From an uncultured Sphingomonas sp. (GTDB taxonomy: Bacteria; Pseudomonadota; Alphaproteobacteria; Sphingomonadales; Sphingomonadaceae), in assembly GCF_913774285.1 (NCBI RefSeq), contig NZ_CAJYHX010000023.1, positions 1 through 54,730 of the forward strand: DNA of 54,730 bases, read 5' to 3'. Under the pieces are notes generated by a model, which ran no database searches, had not been told where the DNA came from, and was given only the letters and a program-made list of their open reading frames with translations. Shown piece after piece: positions 1 to 11,664 of this stretch. The position numbers and the translations under genes are program-made. Each line of letters begins with the position of its first letter. Positions within the stretch are counted from its first letter, which is position 1.

Positions 1-2
1 CC

Positions 3-1823
3 GAGCTGATCCTTGCCGCCGCGAAAGCCACGGGCGCGGACTGCATCCATCCCGGTTACGGCTTCCTGTACGAGCGCGAGAGCTTCGCGCGCGCCTGTGC
101 CGACGCCGGCATTGCGTTCGTCGGCCCGCCGCCGAACGCGATCGCCGCAATGGGCGACAAAATCGAGTCGAAGAAGCTGGCGAAGGAAGCCGGCGTCAAC
201 GTCGTGCCCGGCTTCCTGGGCGAGATCGCCGACACCGACGATGCCGTCCGCATCGCCGGCGACATCGGCTATCCCGTCATGATGAAGGCGTCGGCGGGCG
301 GCGGCAGCAAGGGCATGCGGCTGGCTTACAGCGAGCAGGACGTGCGCGAAGGCTTCGAGGCGACCAAGCGCGAGGGGCTGGCCAGCTTCGGCGACGACCG
401 CGTGTTCATCGAGAAGTTCATCGAGAGCCCGCGCCACATCGAGATCCAGGTGCTGGGCGACCAGCACGGCAACATCGTCTACCTGAACGAGCGCGAATGC
501 TCGATCCAGCGCCGCCACCAGAAGGTCGTCGAGGAAGCGCCGTCGCCCTTCGTCACGCCCGAAATGCGCAAGGCGATGGGCGAGCAAGCGGTCGCGCTGG
601 CCCGCGCGGTCGGCTATTATAGCGCGGGTACGGTCGAGCTGATCGTCTCGGGCGCCGACAAGACGGGGCAGGGCTTCTACTTTCTCGAGATGAACACCCG
701 GCTTCAGGTGGAGCATCCGGTGACCGAGGCGATCACGGACCTTGATCTGGTCGAGCAGATGATTCGCGTGGCGGCCGGCGAGAAGCTCTCTTTCACGCAG
801 GACGAGGTGAAGCTCGATGGCTGGGCGATCGAGAACCGCGTCTATGCCGAGGATCCCTATCGCGGCTTCCTGCCGAGCACCGGCCGGCTGGTGCGCTACC
901 GTCCGCCGACCGTGGAGAAGGCGGGGCAGGGCTACATCCGCGTCGACGATGGCGTGACCGAAGGCTCCGAGATCAGCATGTTCTACGATCCGATGATCGC
1001 CAAGCTGATCACCTGGGCGCCGACGCGCGACGAAGCGGCGGACCTGCAGGTGCAGGCGCTCGATCGCTTCCGCATCGACGGCATCGGCCACAACATCGAT
1101 TTCCTCTCGGCGATCATGCAGCACCCGCGCTTCCGCTCGGGCGAACTCACCACCGGCTTCATCACCGAGGAATATCCCGAGGGCTTCCACGGTGCGCCGG
1201 CGGACGAGCAACTGGTGCGCAAGCTCGCTGCCGTCGCAGTGGTGCTCGATCTCGCCCGCACGGCGCGGGCCGCGGAAATCTCTGGCCAGCTCGGCGATGT
1301 GGCGCTGTCTACCGAGCGCTCGGTGCGGATCGGCGAGCACCAGTTCAAGGTGACCGTCGATGGCTGCGACACCGGGTTGCTGGTGAACCTGTCGAGCGAC
1401 GAGGCCCCGCTGGAAGTCTCCGGCCACTGGCGCGCGGGCGATCCGCAGTTCGTCGCCCGGATCGACGGCGAGGCATTCGCGACGGCCGTCGATCGTACCC
1501 GCACCGGCTGGAAGCTCACCGCGCACGGCGCCGCGCATCTCGTCGAGGTGCTGCCGCCGCATGTCGCGCAGTACCGCGCGCACATGATCGAGAAGGTGCC
1601 GCCGGACATGAGCCGCTTCCTGCTGGCACCGATGCCGGGACTGCTCACCCGGCTCCACGTCCAGCCGGGCGACAAGGTGGAGGCCGGGCAGGCGCTGGCG
1701 GTGATCGAGGCGATGAAGATGGAGAACATCCTGCGCGCCGAGCGGGCTGGTGTCGTCAAGCACGCCCATTTCGTGCCGGGAGACAGCCTCGCGGTCGATG
1801 CCGCAATCCTGGAATTTGAGTAA
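3..1823 (+). CDS. pccA: Acetyl/propionyl-CoA carboxylase alpha subunit (biotin carboxylase + biotin carrier), 5' truncated
   Basis: This is the biotin-containing subunit of an acyl-CoA carboxylase. It carboxylates biotin with ATP and bicarbonate, and the beta subunit then transfers the carboxyl group, most likely to propionyl-CoA. The frame is already open at base 3, so the true start lies upstream. Visible features are the biotin carboxylase N-terminal residues HPGYGFL, a glycine-rich ATP-grasp loop (GGGSKGM near base 300), the MNTRLQVEHPVTE active-site block near 690-725 and the biotinyl motif AMKME near base 1710, close to the C-terminus. The stop is TAA at 1821-1823. The domain order matches PccA; MccA or an acetyl-CoA carboxylase cannot be fully excluded without the missing N-terminus and the beta subunit. 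Confidence 0.93.
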   Translation, partial: ELILAAAKATGADCIHPGYGFLYERESFARACADAGIAFVGPPPNAIAAMGDKIESKKLAKEAGVNVVPGFLGEIADTDDAVRIAGDIGYPVMMKASAGGGSKGMRLAYSEQDVREGFEATKREGLASFGDDRVFIEKFIESPRHIEIQVLGDQHGNIVYLNERECSIQRRHQKVVEEAPSPFVTPEMRKAMGEQAVALARAVGYYSAGTVELIVSGADKTGQGFYFLEMNTRLQVEHPVTEAITDLDLVEQMIRVAAGEKLSFTQDEVKLDGWAIENRVYAEDPYRGFLPSTGRLVRYRPPTVEKAGQGYIRVDDGVTEGSEISMFYDPMIAKLITWAPTRDEAADLQVQALDRFRIDGIGHNIDFLSAIMQHPRFRSGELTTGFITEEYPEGFHGAPADEQLVRKLAAVAVVLDLARTARAAEISGQLGDVALSTERSVRIGEHQFKVTVDGCDTGLLVNLSSDEAPLEVSGHWRAGDPQFVARIDGEAFATAVDRTRTGWKLTAHGAAHLVEVLPPHVAQYRAHMIEKVPPDMSRFLLAPMPGLLTRLHVQPGDKVEAGQALAVIEAMKMENILRAERAGVVKHAHFVPGDSLAVDAAILEFE

Positions 1824-1991
1824 ATTAGGGGCGATACGTCTCACATCGATACGGTGACGTAGCGACTTAGTGATTGCCCTTCTGCCGTTTCCGGGCTTGT
1901 GGCGATTGGGAAACTCGTGTCTCAATCGCGATACAAAGGGGCGCTCGACGGTTCACCCCCCGAAGACCGCGCGCCCCCAAAGGATGGCAAC

Positions 1992-2648
1992 GTGCAGGAA
2001 GAGGATGGCTTCACCCGCTGGATCGAGGCGTGCGCGGCGGGTGAACTGCTGGGCATCGGTGCGGCGGCGCTTTGGTGGGTGACCGTCGATCGCTATGATC
2101 CGGTACCGGTGGGTGTGACCGCCGAATGGCTCGTCTTCTTCGCCAAGGCGCTCAGCGGGCTGATCCAGGGGCTGACGCTCGGGCTGCTCCAGGGCTGGGC
2201 GTTGCGGCGACAGTTTCCGGCGCTGGACCTGCGCGCGTGGGTGGGGGCGACAACGCTGGTCGGCCTCCTCGTCTGGTCGATCGGTGCCTGGTACGCCGTG
2301 TTTCCGCCGCTGGACGGCGATCCGCTGCTGCCGCCCGTGGAAACCTTATTCCAGACCGCCGTCGCGGCTGCCGGTTTCGGGCTGGGGCTGGGGGTGTTGT
2401 TCGGCGCGGCACAGGCGCTCGTGCTCTACCGCGCCGCCGGTCAGGTGCATTGGTGGGTCGCCGTGAGCGCGATCGGCTGGGGCGCCGCGCTGCCCTGCAT
2501 CTATGTCGCTGCCTCGGTCGGCAGTGCCGAGCCGAGCAGCCTCGAGATCGCGATCCGCGGGCTGGTCGGCGGTGTGGTTTCCGGCGTCTTGCTGGGCACG
2601 ATCACCGGCCTGTCATTCGCGGTGATGCCGGCGCGCCGCGCCGCCTAA
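1992..2648 (+). CDS. Hypothetical polytopic membrane protein
   Basis: I do not recognise the family. The protein is about 218 residues with some six hydrophobic segments, many rich in Gly, Ala and Leu, separated by short loops, so it is probably an inner-membrane protein. I chose GTG at 1992 because AAAGGA sits seven bases upstream. In-frame GTG codons at 1899 and 1917 would add a hydrophilic, low-complexity leader without a clear ribosome binding site. It follows the carboxylase gene by about 170 bases and ends six bases before the convergent rppH gene. No catalytic motif is visible. Confidence 0.6.
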   Translation: MQEEDGFTRWIEACAAGELLGIGAAALWWVTVDRYDPVPVGVTAEWLVFFAKALSGLIQGLTLGLLQGWALRRQFPALDLRAWVGATTLVGLLVWSIGAWYAVFPPLDGDPLLPPVETLFQTAVAAAGFGLGLGVLFGAAQALVLYRAAGQVHWWVAVSAIGWGAALPCIYVAASVGSAEPSSLEIAIRGLVGGVVSGVLLGTITGLSFAVMPARRAA

Positions 2649-2654
2649 TCGCGC

Positions 2655-3134
2655 TCAGCCGAGGTGCGGCGCGAACAGCTCCAGTAGCCGCGTATACAGC
2701 GCACGCTTGAACGGTACGATCAGCTCGGGAAGGTCGGCCGGGTCGGACCAGCGCCAGGCGCGAAATTCGGGATGGGCCGTCGCGATATCGATATCGCCGT
2801 CCTCGCCGAGGAAGCGCAGCAGGAACCAGCGCTGCCGCTGGCCGCGCCACTTGCCCTTCCACACCTTGCCGATCAGGTCGTCGGGCAGATCGTATTGCAG
2901 CTCTTCCGGCGCCTCGGCGATCAGTTCGGCATGGTGGCGGGCGACGCCGGTCTCTTCCCAAAGTTCGCGAAACGCGGCTTCCAGCGCGTCCTCGCCCGGA
3001 TCGATCCCGCCCTGCGGCATCTGCCAGGCCTCCAGCGTTGAATCGAGCCGCTGGCCGACGAAGACACGGCCGTCGCGATTGAGCAGCATCACGCCGGCAC
3101 AGGGGCGATAGGGTAGCGAAGCGGGATCGGTCAT
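2655..3134 (-). CDS. rppH: RNA pyrophosphohydrolase (Nudix)
   Basis: This predicted cytoplasmic Nudix enzyme removes pyrophosphate from the 5' end of triphosphorylated RNAs and so starts mRNA decay. The 159-residue length fits the family. The N-terminal YRPCAGVMLLN motif and the Nudix box beginning GGIDPGED and ending RELWEETGV (about residues 42-64) are complete, including the metal-binding glutamates. The QMPQGG stretch just before the box is typical of RppH. The start is supported by GGGAGG four bases upstream. It is divergent from the deacetylase-like gene at 3213. A diadenosine polyphosphatase role is the main alternative within this subfamily. Confidence 0.92.
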   Translation of the reverse strand: MTDPASLPYRPCAGVMLLNRDGRVFVGQRLDSTLEAWQMPQGGIDPGEDALEAAFRELWEETGVARHHAELIAEAPEELQYDLPDDLIGKVWKGKWRGQRQRWFLLRFLGEDGDIDIATAHPEFRAWRWSDPADLPELIVPFKRALYTRLLELFAPHLG

Positions 3135-3212
3135 CGTGCCTCCCTAAAGTGGCTCGGGACCTGACGGAAGGGCCGTCTTTCGATCGCGGCAGCGGCTTCC
3201 TAGATTGTCCGA

Positions 3213-5654
<2,442 letters not shown>

Positions 5655-5658
<4 letters not shown>

Positions 5659-6179
5659 TCGAGACCGACCGACTCATCCTGCGCGGCTGGGCCGATGCCG
5701 ATCGCGCGCCGTTCCATGCGATGTGCAGCGACCCGCGCGTTATGGCCTATATCGGCCCCGTGCAATCGCGCGCCGAGAGCGATGCGGGAATCGATCGGCA
5801 GATCGGTCTACTCGCCAGCCATGGTCATTGCTTTTGGGCGATCGAACGGCGGGAGGACGGCCGCTTCCTCGGCTTTTGCGGGCTCAAGCCGGGCGCAGCC
5901 GGCACCCCGATCGAGGGCGAGATCGAGATCGGCTGGCGGCTCGCCGTGGACCATTGGGGGCAGGGTTACGCCGCCGAGGCCGCACGCGCGAGCCTCGCCT
6001 GGGGCTGGCAGCATCTCGACATGCCTGGCGTCGCGGCGATCACGGCGGAGGAAAATGTGCGCAGCTGGAGCTTGATGGAGCGGCTCGGCATGCAGCGCGC
6101 GCTGCATGCCGATTTCGACCATCCGGCTGCCATTCCCGCGCTCCGACGCCATCGCACCTATCGCATTCTCCGCCCGTGA
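5655..6179 (+). CDS. GNAT family N-acetyltransferase (RimJ/RimL type), copy 2
   Basis: This is the second of two tandem GNAT acetyltransferases, also 174 residues, starting at ATG 5655 within the ATGA overlap with copy 1. It shares the blocks ERREDG, LGFCGLKPGA, TPI.GE.EIGW, HWG.GYA.EAA and LMERLGM with copy 1. Outside these blocks the two have diverged, so this is an old tandem duplication with possible substrate divergence. The stop overlaps the GTG start of the downstream MFS/spermidine synthase fusion. The substrate is unknown. Confidence 0.88.
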
Positions 6180-8386
6180 CCGATCCACATCCGCAGGCTG
6201 GCGGCGCGCCGCGCGCTTGGTTCGTCGCGGCGATCCTCGGCGGCTCGTTCCTGCTGTTCCTGATCCAGCCGATGGTGGCGCGCATGGCCCTGCCGCGGCT
6301 CGGCGGTGCGCCGGCGGTGTGGAATTCGGCGATGCTCGTCTACCAGGCGTTGCTGCTGGTCGGATACGGCTATGCGCATTGGTTGGGACGGTTCCGCGTG
6401 CGGACCCAGGCGGGCGTGCATCTCGGCTTCCTAGCCTTCGCCGCGCTGTGGCTGCCGATCGGGCTGGGCACGATGCAGGTGCCGGCAGGCGCCGAGCCAG
6501 CCTTATGGGTGCCGTGGCTGCTCGTCGCAGCGATCGGGCCGCTATTCCTCGCCATCTCGGCGCAGGCCCCGCTGCTCCAGCGCTGGTACGCGGTGGCGAG
6601 CCATGGGCGCGATCCCTATGCGCTCTATGCCGCCTCGAACATCGGCAGCTTTGCGGGGCTGCTTGCCTATCCGCTCCTGGTCGAGCCGCTGCTGCGGCTG
6701 CGCAGCCAGAGCTGGCTGTGGACGATCGGCTATGCGGTGGTGGCGCTGCTGGTGCTCGCCTGCGCCAGCCGCTTGCCGAAGCGCGAGCCACTGGCCGCAC
6801 TGCATATCGACCGCCCCGCGACGGTGGCGCGCGACTGGGCGCGGTGGATCGTGCTCGCCCTCGTTCCCTCGGGGTTGATGCTGGCGACGACCACCTTCCT
6901 AACCACAGACATCGTCGCCGTCCCGTTGCTCTGGGTGCTGCCGCTGGGGCTGTACCTGCTGAGCTTCCCCGTCGCCTTCCGCAGCTCGGCGCTGCTCGAC
7001 GATCTGCTCGAACGCTGCGTGCCGCTGGTGCTGCTGTTGTTCGGCGCGACGCTGGTCGCCGGGGACTCGCGGCTGGCCTATTTCAACGCGCTGATCGGCC
7101 TCGTGCTGCTCTTCGCCGTTGCGGTTGCCTGCCATGCCCGGCTCTATGCGCTGCGGCCGGCTCCCGAACGGCTGACCGGCTTCTATCTCGCCATGGCGGT
7201 GGGCGGTGCCCTGGGTGGGGTGTTCTCAGGGTTGCTGGCGCCGGTGCTGTTCGACTGGACCTATGAATATCCGCTGCTGATCCTCGCCGCCGGGCTGCTG
7301 ATCCCGCAGCGCGCGCTGACCAGCGAGTTCGCGCGGCTGTGGGCGAGCCGCTATCGGCTGCCCGTCGGGCTGGTGCTGAGCGCGGCGGTGGCGGCGATCG
7401 TGATCCTCGCGCTGCACGTGCAGTTGCTCGGGCCCATCCAGATCCAGCTGGGATTCGTCGCGGTGGCGGTGATCGGATTGGTGACGATCGGCGGGCGCTG
7501 GCCGTTCGCCGTCGCGCTGGCAGGCGGGCTGTTCCTTTTTGGCGGCTATACGGCGATCGAAACATCGCTCAGCGGCGCGCGCACCCGGAGCTATTTCGGT
7601 GTCTATACCGTCAGCGACCAGGCTGACCAGCGCCGGCTGTCACACGGCACCACCGTGCACGGCGTGCAGCTCAAAGGTGCCCGGGCGACACGGCCGACAA
7701 CCTATTACCAGGCCGGGTCGGGTGTGGGGCAGGCGATGCTCGCGGCGCCTGAACTGTACGGTCCGGACGCGCGCATCGGTGTCGTCGGGCTCGGGACCGG
7801 CACGCTGGCCTGCTATGCCAAGCCCGGCCAGTCGTGGCGCTTCTTTGAGATTGACCCGGCGGTCGTCCATCTCGCCCGCGATTCCGGCAAGTTCAGCTTC
7901 CTGCGCCTATGTGCCCCGCAGGCCAAACTCTCCGTCGGCGACGCGCGGCTGCGACTGAGCGAACTCGCGCCGGCGAGCCTCGACCTGCTCGCGCTCGATG
8001 CCTTCTCCTCGGACGCGGTGCCGATGCACCTGATGACGGCCGAGGCGTTTGCGACCTATGGCCGCGTGCTAGCGCCCGAAGGCCTGCTGCTCGTCCATAT
8101 CTCCAATCGCTTCCTCGCGCTTGGACCGGTGGTGGCGGGAGCGGCCAAGGCTGGCGGCTGGAAGGGGCTGCGGCTGGTGCATGTGCCGAGTGCGCTTGAG
8201 CGGCAGGACGAGGGGGCGGTATCGGACTGGATCGCGCTCAGCCGCTCGCCGCGGGTGCTGGCGGCGCTCAAGGCGCGCAGCGGCGAATGGCGAGCGCTCG
8301 TCGCGCAGCCCGGCTTCACCGGCTGGACCGACGATCACGCCTCGCTGGTACCGGTGCTGCGGCTGTTCCGCTCGGCCGGAGACTAG
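6176..8386 (+). CDS. Fused MFS-like membrane / spermidine synthase-like protein
   Basis: This 736-residue protein has a long polytopic membrane half (about residues 15-460, ten or more hydrophobic segments) fused to a C-terminal AdoMet-binding domain of the spermidine synthase type. The nucleotide loop is seen as [12 protein letters not shown], followed by FEIDP and the polyamine-synthase-like [14 protein letters not shown]. Fused MFS/spermidine synthases are common in proteobacteria, but their substrate is not established and the aminopropyl donor chemistry is not proven. GTG 6176 overlaps the preceding GNAT stop. The 3' end overlaps the convergent rsmA gene by four bases. Confidence 0.85.
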   Translation: MTDPHPQAGGAPRAWFVAAILGGSFLLFLIQPMVARMALPRLGGAPAVWNSAMLVYQALLLVGYGYAHWLGRFRVRTQAGVHLGFLAFAALWLPIGLGTMQVPAGAEPALWVPWLLVAAIGPLFLAISAQAPLLQRWYAVASHGRDPYALYAASNIGSFAGLLAYPLLVEPLLRLRSQSWLWTIGYAVVALLVLACASRLPKREPLAALHIDRPATVARDWARWIVLALVPSGLMLATTTFLTTDIVAVPLLWVLPLGLYLLSFPVAFRSSALLDDLLERCVPLVLLLFGATLVAGDSRLAYFNALIGLVLLFAVAVACHARLYALRPAPERLTGFYLAMAVGGALGGVFSGLLAPVLFDWTYEYPLLILAAGLLIPQRALTSEFARLWASRYRLPVGLVLSAAVAAIVILALHVQLLGPIQIQLGFVAVAVIGLVTIGGRWPFAVALAGGLFLFGGYTAIETSLSGARTRSYFGVYTVSDQADQRRLSHGTTVHGVQLKGARATRPTTYYQAGSGVGQAMLAAPELYGPDARIGVVGLGTGTLACYAKPGQSWRFFEIDPAVVHLARDSGKFSFLRLCAPQAKLSVGDARLRLSELAPASLDLLALDAFSSDAVPMHLMTAEAFATYGRVLAPEGLLLVHISNRFLALGPVVAGAAKAGGWKGLRLVHVPSALERQDEGAVSDWIALSRSPRVLAALKARSGEWRALVAQPGFTGWTDDHASLVPVLRLFRSAGD

Positions 8387-9204
8387 GCGCGCCCGAGTTC
8401 GCGCGCGATCGCGACGAACTCGGCGACACTCACCGTTTCGGCCCGGCGGCTAGCATCGATGCCGAGGGCCTCCAGTGCGGCCAGCGCGCCCGGGACCGAC
8501 TTGAGGCTCTGGCGCAGCATTTTGCGGCGCTGGCCGAAGGCCGCGGCCGTCACCGCCTCCAGAATGCGGAGTTGCACGCCCTCGGGCGCCGCGCCGGGGA
8601 CGATGTGCACCACCGCCGACATCACCTTGGGCGGCGGGGTGAAGGCCGAGCGATGGACGTTCATCGCGATCCGCGGCGTACTTCGCCACTGGGCGAGCAC
8701 CGCCAGGCGGCCATAATGCTCGGTGCCGGCCTGGGCGACGATACGCTCGGCGACTTCCTTCTGGAACATCAGCGTCAGGCTCGCCCACCAGGGCTGCCAC
8801 TCCGCGGAGAGCCAGCCGACCAGCAGCGCGGTGCCGACATTGTAGGGCAGGTTGGCGACGACGTGCGGCTTACCCGCGAAGAGCGCGGGGGCGTCGACCT
8901 CGAGCGCATCGCCCTCGATCACGCGGAGCTTGTCGGGGAAATAGCCGCCCAGTTCCTCCAGCGCGGGAATGCAGCGGCGATCGCGCTCGACGGCGGTGAC
9001 GCTCGCCCCCGCCTGGAGCAGCGCGCGGGTCAGGCCGCCGGGGCCTGGGCCGACTTCGAACACCTCGGCGCCGGCAAGGTCGCCGGGCACCTTGGCGATG
9101 CGGCCGAGCAGTTGGCCGTCGAACAGGAAGTTCTGGCCCAGCGCCTTGCTGGCGCTCAGTCCGAACTTGGTGATGACGTCGCGGAGCGGGGGGAGGGGAG
9201 TCAC
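8383..9204 (-). CDS. rsmA: 16S rRNA (adenine1518-N6/adenine1519-N6)-dimethyltransferase
   Basis: RsmA (KsgA) dimethylates two adjacent adenines near the 3' end of 16S rRNA during small-subunit maturation. The protein has 273 residues. Visible motifs are the N-terminal [10 protein letters not shown], the AdoMet loop [15 protein letters not shown] and the catalytic NLPYNVGT. Its start overlaps the pdxA stop by four bases (ATGA at 9201-9204). It is the last gene of the conserved lptD-surA-pdxA-rsmA operon. Confidence 0.96.
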   Translation of the reverse strand: MTPLPPLRDVITKFGLSASKALGQNFLFDGQLLGRIAKVPGDLAGAEVFEVGPGPGGLTRALLQAGASVTAVERDRRCIPALEELGGYFPDKLRVIEGDALEVDAPALFAGKPHVVANLPYNVGTALLVGWLSAEWQPWWASLTLMFQKEVAERIVAQAGTEHYGRLAVLAQWRSTPRIAMNVHRSAFTPPPKVMSAVVHIVPGAAPEGVQLRILEAVTAAAFGQRRKMLRQSLKSVPGALAALEALGIDASRRAETVSVAEFVAIARELGRA

Positions 9205-10214
9205 GCCGCCGCCGTCATCCGGTGCCGCGCGGCGCTGGCGGCCATGCGAATGGCGGCGATCATCGCACCCGGATGCGCCACGTTCTGCCCGGCGATGCCG
9301 AAGGCGGTGCCATGGTCCGGCGAGGTACGCACGATCGGTAGGCCCAGCGTCATGTTCACGCCGTCGTCGAAATGGAGCGTCTTAATCGGGATCAGCGCCT
9401 GGTCGTGGTAGAGGCACAGCGCCGCGTCGTAACCGGCGCGGGCGCGGGCATGGAACAGCGTGTCGGCAGCGTAGGGCCCGCTGGCATCGATCCCCTCAGC
9501 GCGGAGCTGTTCGATCGCCGGTGCCAGCACCTCGATTTCCTCGACGCCGATCGCACCGCCTTCGCCCGCATGCGGGTTGAGCCCCGCAAAGGCGAGCCGC
9601 GGGTTGGCAATGCCGAAATTGCGTTGCAGCCCGCGTGCGGTGACGCGGCCCTTCGCGACGATCAGCTCGACGCTGATCAGCGAGGGGACCGCCGCCAGCG
9701 GCACATGCACCGTGATCGGCACCACCCGCAGCGTCGGTCCCGCGAGCATCATCACGGCGTTGTCGGCCGTGATGCCGCAGCGTTCGGCGACGAACTCGGT
9801 CTGGCCGGGATGGGTGAAGCCGATCGCGTAGAGCTGTGCCTTCGAGACCGGGCCGGTCACCAACCCCCATGCAGCCCCGGCGCTGGCCAGTCCCGTCGCG
9901 ACTTCGAGCGACTGGAGCGCGACATGGGCAGAGGCAAGCGTTGGCGTTCCAGGCACGACCGGGCCGGTATCGCCGATCGGCAGCACCGGCAGCGCTTCGT
10001 CGAACACGGCAAACGCCTCGCGCGGGTCACCGATCGTGGCGATCGGGCCGTCCCATACCGCGCGCACGGCCGCGGGGTCGCCGACGGCGAAGAACGTTCT
10101 CAGTTCCTCGGCCTCGCGCTTGTCCCACGCCTTGGCGGTAATCTCCGGCCCGATGCCCGCCGAATCCCCCATGGCGACGGCGAGCGGCGGCGGGGTAAGA
10201 TCCCCGACGCGCAC
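9201..10214 (-). CDS. pdxA: 4-hydroxythreonine-4-phosphate dehydrogenase
   Basis: PdxA oxidises 4-phosphohydroxy-L-threonine in the DXP-dependent route to pyridoxal 5'-phosphate, using NAD and a divalent metal. The 337-residue protein shows the N-terminal [10 protein letters not shown] signature, [10 protein letters not shown] in the middle, and the metal/substrate region [10 protein letters not shown] followed by [10 protein letters not shown]. It lies one base downstream of surA and overlaps rsmA by four bases, the usual arrangement in proteobacteria. Confidence 0.96.
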   Translation of the reverse strand: MRVGDLTPPPLAVAMGDSAGIGPEITAKAWDKREAEELRTFFAVGDPAAVRAVWDGPIATIGDPREAFAVFDEALPVLPIGDTGPVVPGTPTLASAHVALQSLEVATGLASAGAAWGLVTGPVSKAQLYAIGFTHPGQTEFVAERCGITADNAVMMLAGPTLRVVPITVHVPLAAVPSLISVELIVAKGRVTARGLQRNFGIANPRLAFAGLNPHAGEGGAIGVEEIEVLAPAIEQLRAEGIDASGPYAADTLFHARARAGYDAALCLYHDQALIPIKTLHFDDGVNMTLGLPIVRTSPDHGTAFGIAGQNVAHPGAMIAAIRMAASAARHRMTAAA

Positions 10215-10215
10215 G

Positions 10216-11565
10216 TCAGCGATATTCGATCAGTGCGTCGCGGCGCAGGTCGCGCAGCATGCGCTCGGCGCGCAGGTTGACGCGCTGGTCCTCGAGCTGC
10301 TCTTGCACCTGCTCTACCGACGGGGTGTTGGCCGCAGGGGGATCGTCACGGCCGCAGATCACCAGCACGCGCACGCCATCCTCGATCGAGCCGAAGGGCT
10401 GGGTCGCCTGACCGACCTGGAGCGGCAGGATCAGGTTCTGCAGCGCCGGCGGCAGGTCCTTGATGACGATATTGTCGCGATCGACCACTTCGGCGCCCTC
10501 GGCCGAGGCGACCTTGTTCACGTCGCCGCACCCGCGGATCGCCTGGGTCGCCTTGGCGAACGAGGCAGCTCGGGTGCTCGCCTGTGCCTCGGTGGTGCCC
10601 TTGGCGAAGGCGAGCGACAGCTGGCGAAGGCTCAGCTTGGCGTCGCGCGGATCGGAGATGCCGACCTTGTGCTTGTCCGCCAGGTACACGATCGAGAAGC
10701 CCGCGGAGAGCGGGATCGGCCCGGCGACCTGGCCCGGCTGCATTTCCTGCACCGCCTGGGCGAGCTGCTCGGGCAGCATCGCCGGCTGGATCCAGCCGAG
10801 ATCGCCGCCGCGGGCGCGGGTGGAGCTCTGCGAATAGGTGCGGGCGAGATAGTCGAACGGCGTGCCCTGCCGCATTTGCTCGATCATCTTCTGCATGCCC
10901 GCGGAGACTTCCTGGGCGCGATCGGGCGTGGCGTTCTGATAGATCTCGTAGACGTGATATTCGTCGGTGCCCTTCTGGGCGGTCAGGCGATCGATCATCG
11001 CCTTCACTTCGGTTTCGCCGACATTCACGTTGACGCGCTTGCGCAGCAGCCGGCTCCAGGCAAGCTCCGCCTCGATCTGGCGCTTGATCGAGCGCTCGGA
11101 CGAGCCGATCTCGCGCAGCCAGGCGCGCATCTGCTCCGGAGTTTTCTGAAAGCGCGTGCTGACGCGGCTGAAGCTGTTTTCGATTTCGCGCGGATCGACC
11201 TTGATCTCGTTGGCCTTGGCCTCCTGGATCTCCAGGGTCTCGTCGATCAGCTGACGAAGCATGGCCAGCTTGAGCTGCTCGCGCTCCTCGGGCTTCAGGG
11301 TGAGCTTCTGCATGCCGGTGACGAGCGCGACGCGCTGGTCGACCTCGGTGCCGGTGATCACATAGTCGTTCACGATCGCGGTAGGCTTGCGGACGTTCGG
11401 ATCGGCCTTGCCGAAGATTTCCAGCGTGCTCGGCAGATCGAGCCCGTTGTTCACGCTGTCCTGCCCCGCGGAGGTCTGGGCGATCGCCATCGTCGCCAGG
11501 GCGGCAAGCCCTGCGCCGGCCAGCCACTTCGCACCCGTTCCCGCAATCCTGCCCACACCCATCAT
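10216..11565 (-). CDS. surA: SurA-type periplasmic chaperone / peptidylprolyl isomerase
   Basis: SurA escorts outer-membrane proteins such as LptD across the periplasm. I place the start at the ATG pair at 11565/11562, giving about 449 residues that begin with a signal peptide: basic GRIAGTGAKW, a hydrophobic core, then ATMAIAQ as a likely signal peptidase I site. The open frame extends to 11631, but that leader has no secretion character. A SurA N-terminal domain (TGTEVDQRVALV region) is followed by what looks like one parvulin-type domain (GDLGWIQPAMLPEQLAQAV), where the E. coli protein has two. It lies between lptD and pdxA, as expected. Confidence 0.9.
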   Translation of the reverse strand: MMGVGRIAGTGAKWLAGAGLAALATMAIAQTSAGQDSVNNGLDLPSTLEIFGKADPNVRKPTAIVNDYVITGTEVDQRVALVTGMQKLTLKPEEREQLKLAMLRQLIDETLEIQEAKANEIKVDPREIENSFSRVSTRFQKTPEQMRAWLREIGSSERSIKRQIEAELAWSRLLRKRVNVNVGETEVKAMIDRLTAQKGTDEYHVYEIYQNATPDRAQEVSAGMQKMIEQMRQGTPFDYLARTYSQSSTRARGGDLGWIQPAMLPEQLAQAVQEMQPGQVAGPIPLSAGFSIVYLADKHKVGISDPRDAKLSLRQLSLAFAKGTTEAQASTRAASFAKATQAIRGCGDVNKVASAEGAEVVDRDNIVIKDLPPALQNLILPLQVGQATQPFGSIEDGVRVLVICGRDDPPAANTPSVEQVQEQLEDQRVNLRAERMLRDLRRDALIEYR

Positions 11566-11664
11566 CACTTCAGAACGACCCTTATCCTCAAACGGGAAGC
11601 AGCGCTTATAGCGCAATTGTGCCTGAACCAAGGCTTAGCGCCGAATCCCCCCAGACCGGGTCTT